Below are positions 6,977 through 13,321 of a stretch of 13,321 nucleotides of DNA, piece by piece. The stretch's first letter is position 1. The number at the start of each line of letters is the position of its first letter. A program made the translations under genes and the position numbers. Where the stretch lies: NCBI GenBank assembly GCA_947165115.1, contig CAMUZD010000019.1:1-13321 (forward strand), written 5' to 3'. This DNA is from an uncultured Clostridia bacterium. GTDB taxonomy: Bacteria > Bacillota > Clostridia > Oscillospirales > Acutalibacteraceae. A model generated the notes under the pieces. That model was not told the DNA's origin. It searched no databases and saw only the letters and a program-made list of their open reading frames with translations.

Positions 6977-8899
6977 TTACATTCTTTCCCAGATTACTGT
7001 TTCATCATCAAAATATGTGTAAATTAGGTCTTCAGCTTCGGAGTATTCAATCTGAAACTCGATTTCGTTGCCGTCGGTGTCGGTATAACCTGCTTTCAGG
7101 ATATTGCCGTCTTCAAAGTAGAAGCCTTCGGTTTCAATACCGTTCCTGTTGACTGACATTTCCCCGTTGCAGAGATAGAGCGAATCATATACTACCTCAT
7201 CACCCCCGGCGGTAACCCAAAGCCCCGCATATTTCGGGTTTTCAACATATTCCTCCGGGTAGGAACTCGGAAAATGATACTTTTCATTCGCTCTTGCCGT
7301 GTATTTCAGTAAGTCAGGATGCTCTTTGAGTACCTTGTCCGCCGCCGAATACGCTCTGTATTTCGGAACAGACAATGCCCGGAAGCGTTTCTCATTTCTG
7401 ACTGTCGGCACGAAATATTCGGCTTTGCCGTCATCGGATTCGGAATATGTTCCGCTGTAGTTTGCTGTTATGAACTTCGCAAGCTTCTCTTTTGCCTTCT
7501 CTTCGCAGTTTTTGTCGTCTGCCAGCGCCGCAAGGTAAGGCACACCGCTGTCACCGAGTTCAAGCATATAGCCGGCGTCGATTTTTTCGAGTTTTCCGGT
7601 TTTATACGCATTGTAATTATATTCTGCGATAAATGAATCTATATTGCCCGCGCCGAGTATAAGCAGGATAATTCCGGCTGAAACCAGCGCCGTCTGAAGC
7701 ACTTTTGCCTTCGGGGTGAAGCACCTGAGAATCAGCGCGACAAATACGGCAAACATAAGCACCATAAATGCGCCCGTGCCGATTCTGAGCACTGTCATAC
7801 CGTATTCCTTGATATACATCACAATTTTTGCCATAACCGTAGCGGTCAGAATAACAGTGAATAAGCAGATGAATAAATCGAGCGCGGCGATGATTTTCGG
7901 GAGCCTTCCGCGCCTTGAGAGCAGAACGGTCACGAATACGACCGTGAAGTTTATTGCCGCTATTGCGCAGAGTTCAAAGAATCCCTTACGCGCGTATTCG
8001 GCATAGGAGAATCTGTATCCTTCAGGGAGAATTCCCGAAAACGAATCAAAAAAATACGCGAGCTGAGAAAACAGATACGTCACATAACTTATACTCATCG
8101 CCGAGAGAAACGCTGCGAGCGCTGCAACCGGCAGTTTCTTTTCTGATTTTACCGTTGTTTCTTTTCTTTCAAGCTGTTTCAGAGTCAGAATCAGGCTGAA
8201 AATAAGCGGTGCCAGGAAGATGACCAGTATCGTCTGAACCGCCCTTTCGCCGAAATTGACGAATACCTTGCCCGCGAGCGAGCCGAAGGCGTCATCGGAG
8301 CGGATTAGCAGGCTGATTACCACGGCGAGAAGGGGAACCGAGCAGGCGAGCCCTGTCATTATCTGGATGACGGTTTTTCTCCTTTTGCCGTCACCGCTGA
8401 AAAGAGCTTTCAGGCAATCGGGAGAATAACCTATCGACTTGAAAACAGGAGGAATAACAGCGGATAATATGCCCGTATCTCCGTCGGGAATTCTTTTGCC
8501 CGCGAGCGATGAAAACCATATTATCACGAGAGCCGCCATTATGACTGCCGAGAAGAATTTGACTGTTTTATTCTCAGTCAGAATAAAAACGGATGTGAGC
8601 GAGACCGAGAGAGTAGAGCAGATTATTCCATATAAACCGGGCTTTTTATTCTTATCATAAAGATAGATGCTTCCCGTGAGAAACAGCGCAAGGAATGCGA
8701 TTGAAAAGCCGATTCTCATCGCGCCCCATACGCCGATAACAATCAGCAGAGCCGCTGAAATCAGCGAGAAAACGGCGAGAATGGTTTCTCTTTTATTGCA
8801 GGTTATCAGGCGGGGATTCTCAGCGGTTTCATTTACCGCGGGAGCGGATGATTGAACTGTTTCGGCAGCTGTTTCAAGCGGTTTTTCTTCATTTTTCAT
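6977..8899 (-). CDS. DUF4173/DUF4153-type polytopic membrane protein
   Basis: 640 residues, function unknown. A hydrophilic N-terminus of about 36 residues is followed by roughly eleven hydrophobic segments (about 38-58, 64-81, 89-107, 113-131, 179-199, 221-240, 257-278, 307-327, 338-361, 371-392, 401-418). A soluble C-terminal part (about 420-640) is probably outside the membrane if the topology count is right. The block FSYAEYARKGFFEL (297-310) between segments is the signature I associate with DUF4173/DUF4153 proteins. The C-terminal part is rich in Tyr and acidic residues, has GTYSESDDGK and GLWVTAGGDEVVYDSLYL, and looks like a small beta-rich domain. The start has AAGGAG 8 bases upstream, inside the end of the HTH gene, and only 5 bases separate the two, so they are coupled. 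Third gene of the DUF2975-HTH-DUF4173 operon; a role in sensing or envelope stress is only inference. Confidence 0.8.
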   Translation of the reverse strand: MKNEEKPLETAAETVQSSAPAVNETAENPRLITCNKRETILAVFSLISAALLIVIGVWGAMRIGFSIAFLALFLTGSIYLYDKNKKPGLYGIICSTLSVSLTSVFILTENKTVKFFSAVIMAALVIIWFSSLAGKRIPDGDTGILSAVIPPVFKSIGYSPDCLKALFSGDGKRRKTVIQIMTGLACSVPLLAVVISLLIRSDDAFGSLAGKVFVNFGERAVQTILVIFLAPLIFSLILTLKQLERKETTVKSEKKLPVAALAAFLSAMSISYVTYLFSQLAYFFDSFSGILPEGYRFSYAEYARKGFFELCAIAAINFTVVFVTVLLSRRGRLPKIIAALDLFICLFTVILTATVMAKIVMYIKEYGMTVLRIGTGAFMVLMFAVFVALILRCFTPKAKVLQTALVSAGIILLILGAGNIDSFIAEYNYNAYKTGKLEKIDAGYMLELGDSGVPYLAALADDKNCEEKAKEKLAKFITANYSGTYSESDDGKAEYFVPTVRNEKRFRALSVPKYRAYSAADKVLKEHPDLLKYTARANEKYHFPSSYPEEYVENPKYAGLWVTAGGDEVVYDSLYLCNGEMSVNRNGIETEGFYFEDGNILKAGYTDTDGNEIEFQIEYSEAEDLIYTYFDDETVIWERM

Positions 8900-8904
8900 A
8901 AGTT

Positions 8905-9105
8905 TTACTCCTTGAATTTGAGTATATCCCCCGGCTGGCAGTCGAGCTCACGGCAGATGGCGTCAAGGGTCGAAAACCTGATTGCTCTGGCTTTTCCCGT
9001 CTTGAGAATTGACAGATTTGCGGGGGTAATGTCTATTTTAGCCGCAAGTTCGCCTGAAGTCATTTTGCGCTTCGCGAGCATAACATCGAGATTAACTTCA
9101 ATCAC
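8905..9105 (-). CDS. Small Cro/C1-type HTH regulator (YozG-like)
   Basis: 66 residues starting at a GTG (9105). It is almost entirely one helix-turn-helix domain: LAKRKMTSGELAAKIDITPA (about 10-29), recognition helix NLSILKTGKARAIRFSTL, then a compact C-terminus DAICRELDCQPGDILKF. This is the HTH_26/YozG pattern of very small XRE-type DNA-binding proteins without an effector domain. The GTG is chosen because AGGAGG lies 7 bases upstream; the overlapping ATG at 9107 runs straight into TGA. It sits between a DUF2975 membrane protein (gap 12 bases, ribosome binding site on that gene's stop) and the DUF4173 gene (gap 5 bases). DUF2975-plus-YozG-like pairs are a recurring arrangement in Firmicutes. 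It probably represses its own operon through the TTATCG repeats at 9619-9657, with the membrane partner controlling activity; both points are inference. Confidence 0.9.
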   Translation of the reverse strand: MIEVNLDVMLAKRKMTSGELAAKIDITPANLSILKTGKARAIRFSTLDAICRELDCQPGDILKFKE

Positions 9106-9117
9106 ATTTACCCCTCC

Positions 9118-9573
9118 TCATATTGTCAGATCGTTTTCTTCACTGAGCTCAACCGCCGATTGCAGTATATTTTTGATTACCCTCAGCAGAGTTCCGATTA
9201 CCGCCATGGCAAACGCGACAATAACCAGCGGAAAATATTTCGCGCACGCGACTGCCGTGATGATGAATACCGCATAGCAGCACCAGGAAATAAGGCGGAA
9301 GCAGAGCACATTCTGCGGGATAAACACCTTTTCTTTGATAATATTCATAAGAATGATTATCATCATAGTCAGCGCCGCCGCGGCAAAAGGAGCGCAGCAG
9401 TAGAAGGTGATAATGACAGTGCGGATGATTCTTTCGGCGGAATCTGAGGCAACGTTCAATTTCCCGTAAAACCACGGAAAAAATGACGGCATTGTGACAA
9501 TCAGCCCGATAAGAGCCAAAGAAGAAAGAATGCAGATAATCAGCGAAAGAATCGCGGACGATTTATTTTTCAT
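9118..9573 (-). CDS. DUF2975-type four-helix membrane protein
   Basis: 151 residues from the second in-frame ATG. Four hydrophobic segments are visible: AILSLIICILSSLALIGLIV near the N-terminus, VIITFYCCAPFAAAALTMM, WCCYAVFIITAVACA and FPLVIVAFAMAVIGTLLRVI. The tail AVELSEENDLTI is the typical end of DUF2975 (YoaS-like) proteins, whose function is unknown. An ATG six bases upstream (9579) is also in frame, but GGAGG is only 2 bases from it and 8 bases from the ATG at 9573, so 9573 is the better start. First gene of the operon with the HTH regulator and the DUF4173 protein. The constant pairing with a YozG-like HTH suggests a membrane sensor or sequestering partner, which is inference. Confidence 0.85.
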   Translation of the reverse strand: MKNKSSAILSLIICILSSLALIGLIVTMPSFFPWFYGKLNVASDSAERIIRTVIITFYCCAPFAAAALTMMIIILMNIIKEKVFIPQNVLCFRLISWCCYAVFIITAVACAKYFPLVIVAFAMAVIGTLLRVIKNILQSAVELSEENDLTI

Positions 9574-9603
9574 ATTCATATCCTCCGTTTTGAATTCGCC
9601 CCT

Positions 9604-9632
9604 ATTTTATCACCCGAATTATCGTTTGTCAA
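9604..9632 (-). promoter_or_regulatory. Promoter of the DUF2975-HTH-DUF4173 operon
   Basis: Minus-strand TTGACA (9632-9627, perfect consensus), a 17-base spacer and TAAAAT (9609-9604) lie about 30 bases before the DUF2975 start. This is one of the best-matching promoters in the window, so the operon would be expected to need repression. Confidence 0.85.
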
Positions 9633-9657
9633 TAATTATATTATCGTTTTTCGATAA
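9619..9657. promoter_or_regulatory. TTATCG repeats, likely operator for the HTH regulator
   Basis: TTATCGTTT occurs at 9619-9627 and again at 9641-9649, exactly 22 bases (about two helical turns) apart. The second copy belongs to an inverted repeat TTATCG-TTTTT-CGATAA (9641-9657). The first copy overlaps the end of the -35 box and the spacer, so a bound protein would block RNA polymerase. The natural candidate is the Cro/C1-type protein encoded in the same operon. Confidence 0.55.
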
Positions 9658-9685
9658 ATTTATAATTTCGGGAACTCAACGGCAA

Positions 9686-9715
9686 CAAAAAAGCCGGGTC
9701 CCCGAAGAGACCCGG
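9686..9715 (-). terminator. UUCG-loop intrinsic terminator of the phosphodiesterase gene
   Basis: On the minus strand CCGGGTCTC and GGGACCCGG form a 9-bp stem (one T-G pair) closed by C-TTCG-G, the extra-stable tetraloop, followed by CTTTTTTG. It lies about 20 bases after the stop of the phosphodiesterase-like gene. Confidence 0.93.
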
Positions 9716-9732
9716 AATAATGATAAACAGTT

Positions 9733-10731
9733 TTACACTATCGAAGTTATCAATGTTATAACCCAGGAGAGGGCGGAAACAATATAGTCAACGAAGTCCT
9801 TCGAAACGGGCCTCGCTTCGCCGTCAACTCCTTCAAAAAGACCCGCGGGAACACGTGCGGTGAAATCCTCTGTCGGTTTTTCACATCCGAGAGCATAGAG
9901 CGTAATCGCCGCTATGTCTCTGTTTCTTGTGTCACTGTCAAGTTTTCCGCCTTTTACAACGGTCTTGCCCGCGGCGGCAACGGTAACATTTGTCTCGCGC
10001 ATTGTGATTCCGCCGTGACCGCCGTTGACAGTATGTCCGTGGTCGGCGGTAACTATAAAGAGAGCGTCTTCGAGAAGACCGTTTTCTTTCAGGCAGTCAT
10101 AGACTCTGCCGAGATAGCCGTCGACTAAATTAATTTGATTAATGAATTCATCGCTCTTGCTGCCGTGGCTGTGACCTTCGTGGTCAACACTGTCAAACTG
10201 AACAAAGAAAAGTTCGGGAGTATTGCCCGCATCGAAGTATTCACAGATTGCGTCGGTGAGTTTTTCGTCATCGCCGATATTGACCTTTTCGACACCGATT
10301 TCATTTTCAACTATTCCGTGATTTATGCTGCCCCAGTTGCAGTAGGAAGCGAGGACAGCATCGGGATTTGCGCGGCGGACATAATTGAACACGGTAGGAT
10401 AATCGGTATCGGCCGCTCTTTCAACGCTGCCGACAACTCCGTTGTCCATCATTGTTTTGAAATAAGAAACGCCGGTCAGTATGGCTCCCCAGTTGGGGCC
10501 GCTGTCCGTCTTGACCTCTGCGCGCGCTGTGTAATCCACTGCGCCGTCTTTGAAAATCCTGTCAAAATTCGGCGTATCTGCATCCTTGATGAATCTGCCA
10601 GCGCCGTCAATGCCTATAATGAATACGCGCTTGTATGCGCCGAATGTGCTGTCCTTTTCCTCCGCAAAGCCGATTGCCGCAACCGAGAGCAGAAGCACAG
10701 CCGCCAGAATGACCGATAATACCTTTTTCAT
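9733..10731 (-). CDS. Exported type I phosphodiesterase / alkaline phosphatase superfamily protein
   Basis: 332 residues. A signal peptide (about 1-23, KK then a hydrophobic core, GFA before EE) precedes a metal-dependent phosphohydrolase fold. Metal and catalytic residues expected of the family are present: D42 in IIGIDGAG, a candidate nucleophile S77 in TDSGPNWGAILTG, D183 and H187 in DSVDHEGHSHG, D230-H231 in VTADHGHT, and H239 in GGHGG. It should hydrolyse phosphomonoesters, phosphodiesters or a related ester outside the membrane using two metal ions, probably Zn; the substrate cannot be read. It is shorter than typical nucleotide pyrophosphatases and lacks extra domains. The last 20 residues (DYIVSALSWVITLITSIV) are hydrophobic with no positive charge after them. 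The start has GAGGTG 5 bases upstream. It lies 91 bases after the LRR/InlB protein on the same strand, with only a weak TATAAT (10810-10805) in the gap, so it could be partly read through from that gene. Confidence 0.9.
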   Translation of the reverse strand: MKKVLSVILAAVLLLSVAAIGFAEEKDSTFGAYKRVFIIGIDGAGRFIKDADTPNFDRIFKDGAVDYTARAEVKTDSGPNWGAILTGVSYFKTMMDNGVVGSVERAADTDYPTVFNYVRRANPDAVLASYCNWGSINHGIVENEIGVEKVNIGDDEKLTDAICEYFDAGNTPELFFVQFDSVDHEGHSHGSKSDEFINQINLVDGYLGRVYDCLKENGLLEDALFIVTADHGHTVNGGHGGITMRETNVTVAAAGKTVVKGGKLDSDTRNRDIAAITLYALGCEKPTEDFTARVPAGLFEGVDGEARPVSKDFVDYIVSALSWVITLITSIV

Positions 10732-10757
10732 ATTAACACCTCGTAATGCTTATTATT

Positions 10758-10784
10758 ACTGCCGCAATCATCGACTGCGGCAGT
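10758..10784. other. Perfect 9-bp intergenic hairpin
   Basis: ACTGCCGCA (10758-10766) pairs perfectly with TGCGGCAGT (10776-10784) around a 9-base loop. On the plus strand it is followed by TTTTGATT, a weak T-run; on the minus strand, the direction of both flanking genes, it is followed by AATAATAAG. So it is oriented as a weak plus-strand terminator, or acts as an mRNA 3'-end/processing structure for the surface-protein transcript. Confidence 0.55.
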
Positions 10785-10822
10785 TTTGATTATGCTGTTA
10801 TTTGATTATAAAGACTTATATA

Positions 10823-13220
10823 TTATTTGATTTCAACCGTCGGAAGCAAGCCGAAGAGCCCCTTGAAGAAAGCAATGAGCCTTGCAAAGAAACCGGCCTT
10901 GATATGGACAGATATAACTGCCGAAACAGGACGTGTGTCGTTTCTGGCTATCGTTCCGTTTACATCTATAAGTTTTACATTAAATTTCGTATCTTCTGTA
11001 ATCTTATCCGAAGTCCAGTCGATTGTCGCGGAACCGCCGGTTACAGGGCCGCCTGTAACTCCTTCACCGTCCTGGTAAAGCCAGAAATGATAACCGTCCG
11101 GAACATTGGTAACCGTGGCGATAATATGAACTTTACTGCCCTTATCAATCTCTCTGCTGATGTTACCGGAAATACTGATCTGAGTGTCTTTGGTAGGATT
11201 GATATATTGATATCTTGCCTGGAAAATGAAATCTTTATCAACAGTTATTTTGTCACCGGGTTGATAAATCTTGTTGTTTGCAGACCAGCCTATAAACTTA
11301 TATCCGCTTTTCTCTCCTGCCGGTCCGACTGTTATGGTTTCTCCAATAGCTACATCCTGTGATTTTGACTCATCAAGTTCGTTTCCTACGTAGTATCTTA
11401 TGTAACAGGGACCGAGGAATTTCCAGACTGCCTTTACAGTGGTGTTGTAATCATTAGTGACAACAGGCGAAGCAGTTGTTGAGCCGCCGTCTACCGACCA
11501 GCCGCTGAATTCATAGCGGTCGCGTGTGGGATTGGACTCTATTACGGTATAATCAACGCCTTTTTTCTTAACGCCGCTGAGAACTTTTTTCGCGTTTCCG
11601 TCAGCGAGCTTGCCTCCGTTGGCATCAATAGTGACATCATACGGTCCTTCAGTGTTCCAGATAGCATAAAGAATAGTGTTTTTATCAATTTTCAGCGTGT
11701 CACCGGGTTTATATAAAACCTCACTGCTGTTCTTATCTTTTGACCAGCCTACAAAATTATATTTCTTGTTTGTCGGAGTATCGGCGGGAATCTTATAATT
11801 CTTATTAGGCTCATCAAAAACAACGGCTCCGAGGTTTTCGGTAAGTTCGCCGCCGTTTGCGTTGAACACAAGATTAATCTTTTCTGTCCAGGCTGCGTAA
11901 AGTCTGACGGATGCCTTTTTCTCAAGAGTGTCCCCGGGCTGTAATAATACAGTTCCGGAAGTCACATAGTCAAGCTTTTCTGTTGACCATCCGGCAAAAT
12001 ACTTGCTTTCATGAAGAGGATAAACATCGTTGCCACTCGCATCAACGTTTTTGATGGGATCAATCGGCTCGATAATATTATAGTATTGATCCTTCTTGAT
12101 ATGATTTTGGTTTTCAGGAATAGTGAATACCGAACCGCCGTTAATATCATATGCTATATATTCTGTGTTATGGGGGTTGATGCTTGAGTATCTGGTGCTG
12201 GAGAGTCTGCTGAGAGTTTGTTCATTTCTGACAACTTCTCTCCATTCATCGCTTGAGCCGTTGAAACTGATCGGCGTAGTTCCCTTGTCGATATTAGTAT
12301 TAAGGAACGCGTTTTTTTCAATAAGCATTACCGGATTGTTGATAGCTGTAATTTCTGTCAGATTAACACAGCTGGCAAATGCGTTTTCACTTATTGTATT
12401 GAGATTGAAAGAGAATGAAGTGGTGTTGAAAGAATTACCTTCAAAAGCGTGTGCGCCTATAATTCTGACATTGTCTGGAATTATGAGGTTTCTTACCGAG
12501 TCATCCGTATTGGGATTGCCCTTGATTTTACAGCCGCTGAATGCGTAGTCGCCTATGGCGGCCACTCCTGATCCGATAGTCAGTCTTGTGAGCTTTTCGG
12601 CGCCGTAAAATGCATACGGAGCGATATAGTTTACTGCATCGGGAATTGCGTAATTCCTCATGGATTCAACTGCCGCGCGAACTAAAGTGACATATTTTCT
12701 GCCGTTGGACAGTTCATCTTTTCTGAAGATAACATGATAATATTCATCGGTATAGAATGTTTTATTGGTATCTGCAACTTCGAATCTGGTAATCGCTGAA
12801 CTGTTAATGAATGCTCGCGGTTCAATATCGGTAACATCCTTGCCGATGGTTACATCCTGCAAATTCGGCAAATCGGCACCGGCACCATCGGTGAAGTTTG
12901 CGATTCCGGCTTCAATTCTCAGATGCTGTATGCTGTCTGCATATTCTTTCCAGGGAGCATTGCCTATTGTTATCGCATTCATTTTGACCGGATCGCTGCC
13001 GGAAGGAGCGCCCGAAGGCACCCAGATACGCTACACCCTGGACGGTTGAGCTGACACTTGTGCTGAAAGTGAGTGTTTTTGCACCTGTGTCAACATAGGC
13101 GTTGACCTGCGCGCCGACAGGATATGTCTTTGTCTCCGCGCTTGCGGTCGTCGCCGTTCCGGCAAAAGTGCCGAGCACCACGGCAAAGACCATGATTACA
13201 GCTAAAATCTTTCTTTTCAT
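10823..13220 (-). pseudogene. Secreted BspA-type LRR + InlB-repeat surface protein, split by a one-base frameshift
   Basis: The gene starts at ATG 13220 (ACGGAGGGC ribosome binding site) with a signal peptide (about 1-28, ending ASA before ETK). The first frame runs only to 12912. The rest is open in the next frame from 13031 to the stop at 10823. Removing the minus-strand A at 13032 joins them into VQGVRIWVPSGAPSG and a continuous 798-residue protein, exactly in phase. Restored layout: BspA-type LRR_5 repeats (about 115-310, e.g. AIPDAVNYIAPYAFYGAEKL); four InlB B/Listeria-Bacteroides repeats (about 352-445, 448-523, 526-600, 605-672) with FAGWS, FVGWS, FSGWS, FIGWS; an Ig-like region (about 679-772); and an amphipathic tail (FFARLIAFFKGLFGLLP). 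Such proteins sit at the surface and bind host or neighbouring cells. No LPXTG or SLH domain is seen. Whether the frameshift is real or an assembly error cannot be decided; the long intact second frame implies it is recent or artefactual. Confidence 0.88.
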
Positions 13221-13268
13221 TACGAAAGCCCTCCGTTAAAATTGTGGTATAATCGCTTATACACTATA

Positions 13269-13297
13269 ATTATACACAATATATAGTAATAAATCAA
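13269..13297 (-). promoter_or_regulatory. Promoter of the LRR/InlB surface-protein gene
   Basis: Minus-strand TTGATT (13297-13292), a 17-base spacer and a perfect TATAAT (13274-13269) lie about 50 bases before the ATG. An imperfect inverted repeat (GTGTATAAT near 13277-13269 against ATTATACCAC downstream) spans the -10 box and early transcribed region, and could be an operator. The remaining bases to 13321 are A/T-rich with no gene visible. Confidence 0.78.
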
Positions 13298-13321
13298 GTA
13301 TAAATTACGTCTGATTGCTAC

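Noticed and set aside
9619..9657. TTATCG repeats as a CRISPR-like or mobile repeat array
   Set aside because: Only two short copies exist and they sit on the promoter. Repeat length and number do not fit CRISPR.
10135..10719. A 194-codon plus-strand open frame opposite the phosphodiesterase gene
   Set aside because: The minus-strand frame has a signal peptide and the full metal-site motif set. The plus-strand frame has no ribosome binding site or recognisable domain and is a shadow of it.
10823..10906. Sortase anchor at the surface-protein C-terminus (LLPTVEIK)
   Set aside because: LPTVE is not LPXTG, and no hydrophobic stretch plus basic tail follows it; it is at the very end of the chain.
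10823..13021. The long LRR/InlB frame as a separate gene starting at GTG 13021
   Set aside because: There is no ribosome binding site before this GTG and the product would lack a signal peptide. The promoter, ribosome binding site and signal peptide all sit at 13220 in the other frame, and a one-base change joins them.

Overview
The window looks like a chromosomal segment of a strictly anaerobic, low-to-mid GC Clostridia bacterium, probably a gut Oscillospirales/Ruminococcaceae-type organism. The reasons are a Firmicutes-type DnaD + DnaI helicase-loading pair, an oxygen-scavenging flavodiiron protein, strong AGGAGG-type ribosome binding sites, sigma-A promoters, and secreted proteins of the BspA-LRR / InlB-repeat kind. 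No phage, transposon, CRISPR or RNA gene is visible. No gene-free stretch exceeds about 225 bases.

Layout. (1) 1-3580, minus strand: one operon, dnaD -> dnaI -> tex, with tex running off the left edge. It is driven by a good promoter at 3547-3575. (2) 3705-4951, minus: a monocistronic flavodiiron protein (FprA type) with its own promoter and intrinsic terminator. (3) 4984-6959, plus: a divergent two-gene unit, a GT-A-like glycosyltransferase then an exported SGNH/GDSL hydrolase, closed by a strong terminator that also faces the convergent operon. (4) 6977-9632, minus: a three-gene cassette of a DUF2975-type membrane protein, a small Cro/C1 regulator, and a large DUF4173/DUF4153-type polytopic membrane protein. 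A TTGACA-N17-TAAAAT promoter is embedded in TTATCG repeats that look like an operator. (5) 9686-10731, minus: an exported type I phosphodiesterase / alkaline phosphatase superfamily protein with a UUCG-loop terminator. (6) 10823-13297, minus: a large secreted BspA-type LRR plus four InlB B-type repeats, with a good promoter and signal peptide but split by a one-base frameshift near 13032.

How the parts relate. Region 1 is housekeeping replication and nucleic-acid work. Region 2 is oxygen/NO defence. Regions 3, 5 and 6 encode surface or secreted products. The three exported proteins (SGNH hydrolase, phosphodiesterase, LRR/InlB protein) all end in a short hydrophobic or amphipathic segment and have no LPXTG motif, which is the most intriguing shared property here. 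Region 4 is a regulator-plus-membrane-protein cassette of unknown function. I see no clearly new defence or mobile system. The best leads are the C-terminal tails, the TTATCG operator of the DUF2975/HTH/DUF4173 cassette, the frameshifted surface protein, and an unexplained long hairpin at 3600-3634.
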